From the NCBI RefSeq assembly GCF_007748035.1, contig NZ_CP036278.1, forward strand, positions 2,356,001-2,420,000: a stretch of 64,000 nt of DNA, in the 5' to 3' direction. A model generated the notes under the pieces. The model ran no database searches and was not told the DNA's origin. It saw nothing but the letters and a program-made list of their open reading frames with translations. Source of the DNA: Aeoliella mucimassa. GTDB taxonomy: Bacteria > Planctomycetota > Planctomycetia > Pirellulales > Lacipirellulaceae. The position numbers were made by a program, and so were the translations under genes. This document shows, one piece after another, positions 33,768 through 42,763 of this stretch; position 1 is the stretch's first letter, and each line of letters begins with the position of its first letter.

Positions 33768-34877
33768 ATGCCTGATCTCACCGAACAAGGTTGCCGCGAA
33801 CGCCGTAAGGCTTTGGTGGCAGCGATGCACGAACTAGACCTCCCTTACGTTGTTCTGACACGCGGCGAGTCGATCCAGTGGCTCACCGGCGTGTACCTTG
33901 GCCCTCTGATGCAGCCATCCGCAGCCATCGATGCCCAGGGCCAGGTGACACTCGTGCTGCCGCAACGAAAAATCGATACGCCCGCTGTTGCCGATCGGAT
34001 AGTCGGCTACGAAGCCAAATGGCACTCCACGATGCGCGACGACCAACGACAAGCCAGTTTGCAGGCGCTTGCTCAAGCCGTGGGTGAGGGGCTCGATCGG
34101 GTGGGTGGCGAGTTTTCGGTTTTCCCGCGATACCTCGATACCGACAACCAGTACGCCTGGGTCGATATTGAGCCCACCCTGTTCCGCCTGCGTCGGCACA
34201 AGTACCCCGACGAACTGGCGATGATGGCCGAAGCCAACCTGGCCAACGAGAAAATGTACGAGATGGCTCGCGAGATCATCGAACCTGGAGTCAACGAACT
34301 CGATCTCTACAGTGCGCTGCAGGCCACCGCGGTCGACACCCTCGGCGAGCCGCTCACTTACTTCGGGCAGGACTTTCGCTGTGCCGCACGCGGCGGCGCT
34401 CCGCGGGACCGTCAGGCCGAGGCGGGCGAGCTGTACATCCTCGATCTCGGCGTTGGCTACCGAGGCTATTACTCCGACAACGCCCGCACGATCGCGGTCG
34501 ATGGCGATCCGACCGACGCCCAACTCGCCGCGCATAACACGCTGAGCCAGGTGTTCGGCATGGTGGAGTCGACTGTGAAACCGGGAGTGAGCTGCAAAGC
34601 GATGTTCGAGCAAGTGCAGCAGTTCCTCGACGACGCCGGAACGCAAGGCGTGAGCGGGGTGTTTAACCATCACCTCGGCCACGGTGTGGGCCTGGCCCCC
34701 CATGAGGGTCCCCATTTGAATCCCTACTGGGACGACACCTTTGCGGTGGGCGATTACTTCACCGCCGAGCCGGGGCTGTATGCCGACGATTTGCGAGCGG
34801 GAATCCGCCTGGAACAAAACTACGTGGTCACCGAATCGGGAGTCGAGCTGCTCACCGACTGGCCGCTGCAACTGTGA
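33768..34877 (+). CDS. M24-family Xaa-Pro-type aminopeptidase
   Basis: 369 aa from the ATG at 33768; a GTG directly before it is also in frame. The N-terminal creatinase-like domain (about 1-140) is followed by a pita-bread catalytic domain with the usual dinuclear metal ligands: Asp in LYILDLGVGYRG, Asp in YYSDNART, His in FNHHLGHGVGL, Glu in FTAEPGLY and Glu in GIRLEQNYVV. It should cleave an N-terminal residue before proline. Creatinase-like proteins of the same fold are the alternative. Confidence 0.85.
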   Translation: MPDLTEQGCRERRKALVAAMHELDLPYVVLTRGESIQWLTGVYLGPLMQPSAAIDAQGQVTLVLPQRKIDTPAVADRIVGYEAKWHSTMRDDQRQASLQALAQAVGEGLDRVGGEFSVFPRYLDTDNQYAWVDIEPTLFRLRRHKYPDELAMMAEANLANEKMYEMAREIIEPGVNELDLYSALQATAVDTLGEPLTYFGQDFRCAARGGAPRDRQAEAGELYILDLGVGYRGYYSDNARTIAVDGDPTDAQLAAHNTLSQVFGMVESTVKPGVSCKAMFEQVQQFLDDAGTQGVSGVFNHHLGHGVGLAPHEGPHLNPYWDDTFAVGDYFTAEPGLYADDLRAGIRLEQNYVVTESGVELLTDWPLQL

Positions 34878-35084
34878 GAAACGAAATAACGAATCCTGGA
34901 ACTTTTGCCCCCTGTTGCGGGTAATGCCTGTCGAATACCCCCGGATACCGTGAGCCATTCCACCCTCGGCGACCGATTTCGGCTGCCCATAGGGAACTAG
35001 AGAGCGTAAAATAACGAGTCCCCGTGCATCGGCCACCACTGCGGCAGGTGCTTCTGCCCGCGTAACAGGATCTGAAGAAAAGTC

Positions 35085-36758
35085 ATGGCCGATAGCCAAT
35101 TCGATCCGAATCAGGAAACCCTCGAAGCCCCATCGCCGATCCCTACGCGCACCAGCAGCGGCGATCAACTTCGTGAGGCTGCTCGCAAACTGGTGAATGT
35201 GGTCGAAGGCTCGACGCCGCACCTGAGCAGCGAGACTCGCGACGTGCTGCAGATTCGTCTGCTCGCTGCTTCGGCGATGTTCTCGGCTGGTTTTGCGGCC
35301 TTCCTGCTGCGGTGGCTGTTCTCCGGCGAACCGCTCAGCTCGCCCTGGCTGCTCTGGCTGCATTGCGGCATTACTCTGGTCATGGCCTGCACGGCCCTGA
35401 TCCTGAAAGCCTCGAAGACTCTCACGCTTACCAAGTTGCGTTTGATCGAACTCACGCTGTTCGTCGGTCTGGGCGTGTACTTCGTAGTCGTGTCGCAGCA
35501 AAAGTTGCAGCACATGGCGAATCTCGAAAACGGGGCCCACCTGCCGATCATCCTTACCCCGTGGCTGATCCTGATCTTCACTTACGCCTTGTTCATCCCC
35601 AACAACTGGCAACGAGCCGCTGCGGTGTTGGTGCCAATGGGCTTGGCTCCGATCGGTGTCATGCTCATGCAACGCATCTATTGCACGGGATTCCAAGAAT
35701 GCCTGCACTCGAGTGATTACAAAAACTACATCAGCGACCAGTCCATTGGGCTGGTGCTGGCCGTGTCGACCGCTGTGGTCGGCGTGCACTTGATCAACCG
35801 ACTGCGACGCCAGGTGTTTGCCGCCAAGCAACTGGGGCAGTATCGCCTGAAACAGAAACTCGGCAGCGGCGGCATGGGCGAGGTCTATCTCGCCGAACAC
35901 CAAATGATGAAGCGGCCGTGCGCGATCAAGCTGATCAAGCCCGACAAGGCTGGCGACTCCCGCATTCTCGCTCGTTTCGAACGCGAGGTTCGCTCGACCG
36001 CCAAGCTGTCGCATTGGAACTCGATCGACATCTTCGACTACGGCAACACAGCCGATGGTACGTTCTACTACGTGATGGAGTACCTGCCCGGGCACAACAT
36101 CGGCGAGCTGGTGGAGCAGGGGGGCCCGCTCCCCCCCGCGCGGATGACTTACCTGATGAGGCAAGTGTGCGCGGCCCTGGCCGAAGCCCATGGCGTTGGT
36201 CTGGTGCATCGCGACATCAAGCCCGCGAACATCTTCTGCGCGTACCGCGGCGGTGAGTTCGACGTCGCCAAACTGCTCGACTTCGGTCTGGCGAAGCCGA
36301 TGCTGCAGTCGGAAGACGGCCAGCTGACCCAGGAGGGATCGATCACCGGTTCGCCGCTGTTCATGCCGCCGGAGCAAGCCACTGGCGAACGCGAAGCCGA
36401 CGCCCGCAGCGACATCTACTCGCTCGGCGCGGTGATGTTCTACATGCTTACGGGGCGGGCGCCGTTTAGCTACGAACAACCGATGAAGGTGATTATCGCC
36501 CACGTTTCGGAAGATCCTCCGCTGCTGCGGGAGTTTGCCCCCGACGCGACGTTGGAATTGGAAGAAATCGTGATGCGGTGCCTGGAAAAAGACCCCGATC
36601 ATCGCTACCAGAGCGTGATCGAGCTGCGGGATGCCCTGGCCGACTTGCAACTGGACGACGTCTGGACCCCCGATTTGGCCGCGGATTGGTGGAATTGCAA
36701 GGCTTGCCCGCAGCGCAAGGCCCTGGCTGCCGCGGCGGTGGAAGCCGCGGCCGTATAA
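35085..36758 (+). CDS. Ser/Thr protein kinase with N-terminal multi-TM domain
   Basis: 557 aa. The first about 65 residues are soluble, followed by five or six membrane segments (about 65-245; for example FSAGFAAFLLRWLF, LTLFVGLGVYFVVV, SIGLVLAVSTAVVGVHLI). The kinase domain then starts near 253 with GQYRLKQKLGSGGMGEVYLA, the VAIK-type lysine in CAIKLIKP, HRDIKPANI near 374, DFGLAK near 398 and the APE-equivalent MPPEQATG. So the kinase lies C-terminal to the membrane part, the reverse of classic PknB. A short tail, WWNCKACPQRKA, follows. It probably phosphorylates cytoplasmic targets in response to a membrane signal. Confidence 0.85.
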   Translation: MADSQFDPNQETLEAPSPIPTRTSSGDQLREAARKLVNVVEGSTPHLSSETRDVLQIRLLAASAMFSAGFAAFLLRWLFSGEPLSSPWLLWLHCGITLVMACTALILKASKTLTLTKLRLIELTLFVGLGVYFVVVSQQKLQHMANLENGAHLPIILTPWLILIFTYALFIPNNWQRAAAVLVPMGLAPIGVMLMQRIYCTGFQECLHSSDYKNYISDQSIGLVLAVSTAVVGVHLINRLRRQVFAAKQLGQYRLKQKLGSGGMGEVYLAEHQMMKRPCAIKLIKPDKAGDSRILARFEREVRSTAKLSHWNSIDIFDYGNTADGTFYYVMEYLPGHNIGELVEQGGPLPPARMTYLMRQVCAALAEAHGVGLVHRDIKPANIFCAYRGGEFDVAKLLDFGLAKPMLQSEDGQLTQEGSITGSPLFMPPEQATGEREADARSDIYSLGAVMFYMLTGRAPFSYEQPMKVIIAHVSEDPPLLREFAPDATLELEEIVMRCLEKDPDHRYQSVIELRDALADLQLDDVWTPDLAADWWNCKACPQRKALAAAAVEAAAV

Positions 36759-36903
36759 TCCACCAGGCCGAATTTTCCCGGCATCCAATCGATTTCGGCT
36801 AGTATCTAGCCCCTGACGAACCTGCGGCCTAAACTGGTAGTCTTTCCGGCAGTCATCCGCACTGCTCGTGTAACCTATTCCTAAACTCGAACCCATTGCT
36901 GTA

Positions 36904-38304
36904 ATGCCTCGCACGTTATTTGAGAAGATCTGGGACAATCACGTGGTCCATTCGGAGGAGGGTCGCCAGACCATTCTCTATATTGATCTGCAACTGGTGC
37001 ACGAAGTTACGAGCCCCCAAGCGTTCGAGGGGTTGCGTCTGGCTGGCCGCCCGGTCCGTCGCCCTGAGCGAACCGTCGCCACGGCCGACCACAACGTGCC
37101 GACCAGCGACCGCAGCCTGCCGATTGTCGACATGGTGAGCAAGCAGCAGATCGACACGCTTCGCGACAATTGCGCCGAGTTCGGCATCAAGTACTACGAT
37201 CTCGGCGACATCCATCAGGGCATCGTGCACGTGATTGGCCCCGAGTTGGGTTACACCCAGCCTGGTATGACCATCGTGTGCGGCGACAGCCATACCTCGA
37301 CCCACGGAGCGTTCGGCGCCTTGGCCTTTGGCATCGGCACCAGCGAAGTCGAGCACGTGCTGGCGACGCAAACGCTGCTGCAATCGAAGCCCAAGACACT
37401 CGAACTGCGAGTCGATGGCAAGCTCGGCAGCGGGGTGACCGCCAAGGACATGATCCTCTATCTGATCGGGCAGATCACCACCAGCGGCGGCACCGGCTAC
37501 TGCATCGAGTTCACCGGCGAAGTCGTTCGCGGCTTGACCATGGAAAACCGGATGACCGTCTGCAATATGTCGATCGAAGCCGGCGCGCGGGCGGGCATGA
37601 TCGCCCCCGACGAAACCACCTTCGAATACCTTAAGGGGCGCCCGTTCTGTCCGCAGGGCGATGCCTGGGAGAAAGCCGTCGCCGAGTGGCGCAAGCTGCC
37701 GACCGACGAAGGGGCCAGCTACGACAAGAGCCTGGTCTACGCCGGGGCCGACATCGCCCCGCAAGTCACCTGGGGCACGAACCCAGGTCAGGTCACCAGC
37801 GTTACCGACAAGGTGCCTAGCCCTGGCGACTTCAGCGATCCCACCGAACAGAAGACCACGGCCAACGCCATTGAGTACATGGGCATCGCCGCGGGGCAAG
37901 CGATTACCGACCTGAAGCTCGACCGCGTGTTCATCGGCAGCTGCACGAACGCTCGCATCGAAGATCTGCGTGCCGCCGCCGCGGTGGCCAAGGGTCGCAA
38001 GGTCTCCGACCACGTCAGCGCGATGGTCGTGCCTGGCAGCGGTCTGGTGAAGCAACAGGCCGAAGCCGAAGGGCTCGACGCGATCTTCCGCGAGGCTGGC
38101 TTCGACTGGCGCGAGGCTGGTTGCAGCATGTGCCTGGCCATGAACCCCGATAAGCTGTCGCCGGGCGAGCGCTGTGCGTCGACCTCGAACCGCAACTTCG
38201 AAGGCCGCCAAGGTCGCGGGGGTCGCACCCACCTGGTGTCGCCCGCCATGGCAGCCGCCGCGGCGATCGAAGGCCACTTTGTCGACATTCGCGACTGGAG
38301 CTAA
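36904..38304 (+). CDS. leuC: 3-isopropylmalate dehydratase large subunit
   Basis: 466 aa, full length for LeuC. It catalyses the isomerisation of 2-isopropylmalate to 3-isopropylmalate in leucine synthesis, together with LeuD. It carries the aconitase-family 4Fe-4S ligands: Cys in [10 protein letters not shown] and the two Cys of [13 protein letters not shown]. The substrate-loop features [15 protein letters not shown] and [10 protein letters not shown] are also present. leuD follows after 66 bp on the same strand, so the two are one operon. Confidence 0.95.
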   Translation: MPRTLFEKIWDNHVVHSEEGRQTILYIDLQLVHEVTSPQAFEGLRLAGRPVRRPERTVATADHNVPTSDRSLPIVDMVSKQQIDTLRDNCAEFGIKYYDLGDIHQGIVHVIGPELGYTQPGMTIVCGDSHTSTHGAFGALAFGIGTSEVEHVLATQTLLQSKPKTLELRVDGKLGSGVTAKDMILYLIGQITTSGGTGYCIEFTGEVVRGLTMENRMTVCNMSIEAGARAGMIAPDETTFEYLKGRPFCPQGDAWEKAVAEWRKLPTDEGASYDKSLVYAGADIAPQVTWGTNPGQVTSVTDKVPSPGDFSDPTEQKTTANAIEYMGIAAGQAITDLKLDRVFIGSCTNARIEDLRAAAAVAKGRKVSDHVSAMVVPGSGLVKQQAEAEGLDAIFREAGFDWREAGCSMCLAMNPDKLSPGERCASTSNRNFEGRQGRGGRTHLVSPAMAAAAAIEGHFVDIRDWS

Positions 38305-38370
38305 CCCGCGCCGCCAGCTGCTTCGCCCACTCGATTCCAACCATCGTCTACCGCACTCGATATTAAAGCT

Positions 38371-38958
38371 ATGAAGCCATTTACCAAGCATTCCGGACTG
38401 GTCGTTTCCATGGACCGGGCCAATGTCGACACCGACCAGATCATCCCCAAGCAGTTCCTCAAGCGAATTGAGCGGACCGGTTTTGGCGAGTTCCTGTTCT
38501 GGGACTGGCGCAAGAAGGAAGATGGCACGGAAGATCCCGAGTTCGAGCTGAACCGCCCCGAAGCGAAGGGTGCCAGCGTGCTGATGGCCCGTCGCAATTT
38601 TGGCTCGGGTTCGAGTCGCGAGCACGCCCCGTGGGCGCTGGAAGATTACGGCTTCCGCGTGATCGTCGCTCCAAGCTTTGCCGACATCTTCTACAACAAT
38701 TGCTTCAAGAACGGCATGCTGCCGATCAAGCTGACCGAAGAGCAGGTAGAGGAGTTGTTCCAGCGTGCCGCAAAGCACGAAGGCTACCAACTGACTGCCG
38801 ATCTTGAGAACGAAGTACTTACCGATGACCATGGTTTCAGCGCTCCGATCGAAGTGGATTCGTTCCGCCGGTACTGCCTGCTGAACGGATTGGACGACAT
38901 CGGTCTGACCCTGGAACACGAAGACAAAATCGCCGCTTACGAAGCCGCCCATGCCTGA
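38371..38958 (+). CDS. leuD: 3-isopropylmalate dehydratase small subunit
   Basis: 195 aa, the usual LeuD length. It has the swivelling-domain features: [27 protein letters not shown] (the substrate-binding Ser-Arg loop) and [13 protein letters not shown]. It completes the LeuCD heterodimer of leucine biosynthesis. Its last 8 bp overlap the start of the following secreted-protein gene, suggesting coupled translation. Confidence 0.95.
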   Translation: MKPFTKHSGLVVSMDRANVDTDQIIPKQFLKRIERTGFGEFLFWDWRKKEDGTEDPEFELNRPEAKGASVLMARRNFGSGSSREHAPWALEDYGFRVIVAPSFADIFYNNCFKNGMLPIKLTEEQVEELFQRAAKHEGYQLTADLENEVLTDDHGFSAPIEVDSFRRYCLLNGLDDIGLTLEHEDKIAAYEAAHA

Positions 38959-39982
38959 ATGCATTCCAGCCCCACGTAGCCGCCGAATCTGTTGGTGGAT
39001 GTGCCATGCCCTGGCGGTGTTCGCCATGGCGACGCCCCACGCCTGGGCCGAAGGTCCCGACTCGCCGGCCGAGGTGGAGTTCCAGGTGCTGGCCGAAGGG
39101 CTGAAGGATCCCGGGCTGGTGGTCATTCGCCCTGGTGGGAGTCGTTCGGGCCCCGATTTGCTGTTCGCCGAGCGGGCAGCCGGCCGAGTGCTCGGCATCG
39201 ATTCGACCGTCGAGTCGCCCAAAGTGCAGACGGTGCTCGAGGGCTTCGACACCACCACAGGCCCAGCACCTGCCAGCCTGGTATTTCGCTCTCGCAATCG
39301 CTTGCTCGCTGCCCTGTCGGGCACCAGCGACCAACCGGCGCTCGTGTGCGAATACAATCTCGACGACGACCGGTTGCCGATGGACAGCAGCGACCGCCAT
39401 GTGATGCTCAAGTACCAATCGGATTCGGCGATCAGCTTTACAGCCATGGATCGCGACCACGATGGCATCCTGCTGGCTACCGGCGAGCACCACTGGCTGC
39501 TGCGTGGCAAGCTGCAGGACGGCCCCGCGGCGAATCTCAAGCGTTTTGTGAAAACCTCCAGTGCAACGAACATTGGCAATCCCACCGCGCTGGTGTTCAG
39601 CGAAAAAGGGTACGTGGTTGTTTCCGAAGCCGGCACCGGCGAGCCAGCGGCCACGTGTCGGTTGGTGTTCTATCATCCAGTCAATCAAATCGCAGCTCCT
39701 TTGATGGTGCTCGATACCGGGCTCGAGCACATTACCGACTTGGCTTACAGCGAGAACACTGGCAACCTGTATGCGACCAACCTGGCGGCCGACTCCCCCG
39801 AACGCTGCGGCGTCTATCGGTTGCAGGCGACCTTCGACGCCGAGACCAACCAGCAAACCTGCAACGCAGTGCTGGTAGCTCAGGTCGACCATCCCACCTC
39901 GCTTGCTTTCGCAAACGATGGTTCGCTGTACATCACCAACGCTGGCAAAGGCCAGCTGTTGAAAGGCCCCAAGAGCTTCTAG
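38951..39982 (+). CDS. Secreted propeller-like protein, unknown, overlapping leuD
   Basis: 343 aa. A basic N-terminus and hydrophobic stretch ([20 protein letters not shown]) look like a signal peptide cut after HAWA. The rest resembles a six- or seven-bladed NHL/SMP-30-type propeller, with repeating strands such as [33 protein letters not shown] and NGTVY-like GNLYATNLA. No catalytic site is recognised. Sitting in the leu operon with an 8-bp overlap is odd for a secreted protein; any functional link to leucine synthesis is unproven. Confidence 0.65.
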   Translation: MPECIPAPRSRRICWWMCHALAVFAMATPHAWAEGPDSPAEVEFQVLAEGLKDPGLVVIRPGGSRSGPDLLFAERAAGRVLGIDSTVESPKVQTVLEGFDTTTGPAPASLVFRSRNRLLAALSGTSDQPALVCEYNLDDDRLPMDSSDRHVMLKYQSDSAISFTAMDRDHDGILLATGEHHWLLRGKLQDGPAANLKRFVKTSSATNIGNPTALVFSEKGYVVVSEAGTGEPAATCRLVFYHPVNQIAAPLMVLDTGLEHITDLAYSENTGNLYATNLAADSPERCGVYRLQATFDAETNQQTCNAVLVAQVDHPTSLAFANDGSLYITNAGKGQLLKGPKSF

Positions 39983-40025
39983 TGTTGGGCAATTGCTGAG
40001 TTCCTCTTTTGGTTGAATCGAACGG

Positions 40026-40349
40026 ATGACTACTCGTCGCGAAAAAATCGAAGCCATGCTCCAGGATGAGCCGAACGATCAATTCTTGCGCTACAGTCTG
40101 GCGATGGAGTTCAGCAAGGAAGACAATCACGAACGTAGCCTCGGTTTGCTCACGGAATTGATCGAAGATAATCCTCCTCACGTGCCTGCCTTTTTCATGG
40201 CTGGGCAGCAGTTGGCTGGGTTAGGTCAGATTAATAAAGCGCGCGACGTGCTGCGGGCGGGCATCGACGTTGCTCGCCAGCAAGGCAATCAGCACGCAGC
40301 CGGCGAGATGAGCGAGTTCCTCATCTCCCTCGGCGGGGCAGGGGAGTAG
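40026..40349 (+). CDS. Small TPR-like protein
   Basis: 107 aa, soluble and all-helical. It starts TTRREKIEAMLQDEPNDQFL and contains about two and a half TPR-like units (LRYSLAMEFSKEDNHERSL, then VPAFFMAGQQLAGLGQINKA). TPR repeats act as protein-protein interaction surfaces. It lies 44 bp past the propeller gene on the same strand. Confidence 0.7.
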   Translation: MTTRREKIEAMLQDEPNDQFLRYSLAMEFSKEDNHERSLGLLTELIEDNPPHVPAFFMAGQQLAGLGQINKARDVLRAGIDVARQQGNQHAAGEMSEFLISLGGAGE

Positions 40350-40373
40350 CAGACTCCCCCCACCAGGCGGGCG

Positions 40374-40919
40374 CTATTTTTTACACACATTCGCAACCGC
40401 GCAACTGGTGCACGAGCTGCATCCCCCTTGGCCGGCCGCCTCCTCGGTGCCGCACCCGGGACCACACCCCTCGAGCAGGGTATCGGTAAACTGGCGGAAT
40501 TTCACCGTCGAGTCGTACACCTCGGCCAGCTCGGAGGTCAGCGCTTCGACCTCCGGCGATACTTCACCCAGGAAGTAAAAATAGAGCCCCTGGCCATCGA
40601 GCAGCAGCTCGACATCCACCAGCGCGGCCTTCAATCCGCGAGCGGCCAGTAGGTTCACGCACTCGGTAAATGCCTGATCGCGGCGTCGTTCGAGCCGTTC
40701 GGCCAGTAGCTCGTCCTCGGTGGTCATGAGCCGCAGCACTTCGCCATCCGCTTGATCTGCGGGTTGCTCTGGCTGCGGTTCTGCGAGAATCTGCCCCATT
40801 TCGAGTCCCCGCACGGTACGCACCACCACGCGACGATCCCGCGGATAGCATGTGCCATCGGGTGAGCGGAATCGGCCCACGACTCCCATGGCGCCAACGC
40901 GTACGATATGTGAAGACAT
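40374..40919 (-). CDS. PSP1-domain (RicT-like) protein with Cys-rich tail
   Basis: 181 aa from the ATG at 40919 (MSSHIVRVGAMGVVGRFRS); the longer frame to 41084 overlaps bioB and is rejected. The body matches the PSP1 C-terminal domain found in RicT/YaaT (VRGLEMGQILAEPQP ... LRLMTTEDELLAERLERRRD then AALVDVELLLDGQGLYFYFL). The tail has six Cys: Cys152, 156, 167, 170, 173 and 179, in GCGPGCG, CSSCTSC and VC. RicT works with RicA and RicF in Fe-S-linked RNA maturation and sporulation control in Firmicutes; a metal or Fe-S site is plausible here. It is divergent from bioB. Confidence 0.7.
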   Translation of the reverse strand: MSSHIVRVGAMGVVGRFRSPDGTCYPRDRRVVVRTVRGLEMGQILAEPQPEQPADQADGEVLRLMTTEDELLAERLERRRDQAFTECVNLLAARGLKAALVDVELLLDGQGLYFYFLGEVSPEVEALTSELAEVYDSTVKFRQFTDTLLEGCGPGCGTEEAAGQGGCSSCTSCAVANVCKK

Positions 40920-41040
40920 CAATCCCTTTCTCGGACGAATAGCCTGTTTCGCAGGACAGCACGACTGGCTTGCTCGAATGTGCCGATACAAGCAATAATA
41001 CAAACTTACCACAATCCCTCTTATACCAGATTCTTCAAGC

Positions 41041-42069
41041 ATGATTGCACCTACCGCCACTTCGGACACCGCTGTTTCTCCCACTCACTGGCACGAATTC
41101 GCCGACCGGGTACTGGCTGGCGAGCAACTTACCGCTGCCGAGGCCGAGAGCATTCTCGCTGCCCCCGACACCGACGTGCTCACGCTGCTCGACGCCGCGT
41201 ACCGCGTGCGGCACCATTATTTCGGGAACCAGGTGCAGCTTTACCTGCTGATGAACGCCAAAAGTGGCTTGTGCCCCGAAGACTGCCAGTACTGCTCGCA
41301 GTCGAAAACCTCCGAAGCCAAGATTCCTAAGTACAACATTCTGAGCCGCGACAAACTGATGGACGGCGCCCGCGTCGCCGCTGAGCGTCAGGCCAAGACG
41401 TATTGCATCGTCATCTCGTCGCGCGGTCCCAGCGAACGCGAAATGCAGGCGGTCGAGACGATCGTGCCTGAAATCAAATCGCAGTACGACCTGAAGATCT
41501 GTGCCAGCCTGGGGCTGTTGACCCCCGAGCAGGCCGACCGCCTCAAGGCGTGCGGCGTCGATCGGGTGAATCACAACCTCAATACCGGCGAAGAGTATTA
41601 CGGCGAAATCTGCACCACCCACGGCTACGGCGATCGCGTCGACACGCTCAAGGCGGTTCGCACCGCCGGCATGGAAATGTGCAGCGGTGGCATCATCGGC
41701 ATGGGCGAGAAGCATGCCGATCTGGTGCAAATGGCCATTGAGCTTCGCGAACTCGGTGTACATTCGATTCCTGTGAACTTCTTTAACGACATCGAAGGCA
41801 CCGCCCTCGAAAACAAGTGCAACCTGACTCCTCAGGACTGCCTGCGGGCGCTGGCGATGTTCCGCATGGTTTGCCCCGATCGCGAGATCCGCATTGCCGG
41901 CGGTCGCGAGAAGCACCTTCGCAGCCTGCAACCGCTGGGGCTGTATCCCGCGAACTCGATGTTCGTCGGCGACTACCTGACCACCCAAGGCCAGGCCGCC
42001 GAAGAAGACTACCAGATGCTTCGCGACCTTGGTTTCGAAGTGGTCGAAGCCGCCGAAGCCCGTCGGTAA
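41041..42069 (+). CDS. bioB: Biotin synthase
   Basis: 342 aa, usual BioB length. It has the radical-SAM motif CPEDCQYCSQS that binds the 4Fe-4S cluster, plus BioB features: LNTGEEYYGEICTTHGYGDR, CSGGIIGMGE and PVNFFNDIEGTALE. It inserts sulfur into dethiobiotin using SAM and a second 2Fe-2S cluster. It is alone on its strand and ends at a strong terminator. The divergent neighbour is the PSP1/Cys-rich protein. Confidence 0.95.
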   Translation: MIAPTATSDTAVSPTHWHEFADRVLAGEQLTAAEAESILAAPDTDVLTLLDAAYRVRHHYFGNQVQLYLLMNAKSGLCPEDCQYCSQSKTSEAKIPKYNILSRDKLMDGARVAAERQAKTYCIVISSRGPSEREMQAVETIVPEIKSQYDLKICASLGLLTPEQADRLKACGVDRVNHNLNTGEEYYGEICTTHGYGDRVDTLKAVRTAGMEMCSGGIIGMGEKHADLVQMAIELRELGVHSIPVNFFNDIEGTALENKCNLTPQDCLRALAMFRMVCPDREIRIAGGREKHLRSLQPLGLYPANSMFVGDYLTTQGQAAEEDYQMLRDLGFEVVEAAEARR

Positions 42070-42124
42070 GCACCTGCAATCCGACACGGGCCGCCGCTGG
42101 CGGACCGGCTAAGTCGACATTTCA

Positions 42125-42169
42125 AAAGCCCCCACTTTCGGTAAATCGATTCGTGGGGGCTTTATTTTT
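42125..42169 (+). terminator. Rho-independent terminator after bioB
   Basis: AAAGCCCCCAC (42125-42135) pairs with GTGGGGGCTTT (42153-42163) around a 17-base loop, followed by TATTTTTG. It lies about 55 bp after the bioB stop. The stem is symmetric with A-rich flanks, so it could also work on the other strand. Confidence 0.9.
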
Positions 42170-42618
42170 GCCGTACGCTCGCCCTCCGCGTCGCGTTTGC
42201 CCTCGATTTGCAGCCACTTTTTTACATGGCCGGTCATCAACCGAGCAGCGTTTCGCCCCAGGCCGCTGACGAGTGGGGGCAAAACGCCCAGCGGGCCCCC
42301 ACGCTGCGAGCCGCTTTTGGGGACCCAGAGTAGTGACTTCCGGGGCCGCACCGAGAGCGCCCCGACTATTGCGCCGGGCGTCTGCGTTCGATTCATGCTG
42401 CTAGTGCTCTCGTGCTTCATTGGCTATCTCCTTACATACACATATATACATCTGTACCGCATCCTTTTATAGCAGAAGAGGTGGCCATTTTCGACAAGAA
42501 AGTGGTCGATTTTGCCGGGCAAAGAGGAGTCCGACGTCCGCGACTTGCCTGGGGTCGGCAGAAAAGCCTGCGATTCCCTAAAAGACCTACTTGAGCCAAA
42601 TGGGGACTTTTTCCCTTG
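42170..42618. other. Spacer with one doubtful ORF
   Basis: The minus-strand ORF 42109-42420 (103 codons, MKHESTSSMNRTQTPGAIVG) has AAGGAG eight bases before its ATG, but it is Arg/Lys/Pro-rich and ends inside the bioB terminator, so I give it low weight. A very A+T-rich segment with TACATACACATATATACATC lies at about 42432-42452. Nothing else is recognised. Confidence 0.3.
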
Positions 42619-42763
42619 GTGACCGAACAAGGCGAATACCACCTCCAACATGTTCGCACGGTAATCGATGCACTCGATCCGCAGCAATCTGAATGTGAGT
42701 TTTGGTGCGAGCCTCCTACTTGGACTCTTTCGATAGATCACTTTGCTTTCGACAACTCACTTC
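42619..42763 (+). pseudogene. 5-prime fragment of an unknown gene, cut by the IS
   Basis: A GTG-started frame encodes LQHVRTVIDALDPQQSECEF followed by WCEPPTWTLSIDHFAFDNSL, well-composed protein-like sequence that stops where the IS begins; the TGA is supplied by the IS end (42772-42774). It does not resume on the other side of the IS. I infer a gene whose 3-prime part was lost in the IS-associated deletion. No family is recognised. Confidence 0.4.

Noticed and set aside
33834-36938. Long minus-strand frame of 1034 codons
   Set aside because: It is the antisense of the M24 peptidase and kinase genes; the plus-strand frames have clear family motifs, while this frame is rich in His/Arg/Gln/Leu as expected for a GC-rich shadow.
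36916-39654. Minus-strand frame of 912 codons
   Set aside because: Antisense to leuC, leuD and the propeller gene, which have firm matches; the translated product has no family features.
41035-42087. Minus-strand frame of 350 codons
   Set aside because: Exact antisense of bioB, which carries the radical-SAM motif.
42109-42420. Minus-strand ORF of 103 codons with AAGGAG before its ATG
   Set aside because: Good ribosome site, but Arg/Lys/Pro-rich composition, no family match and its end lies inside the bioB terminator; kept only as a doubtful ORF.
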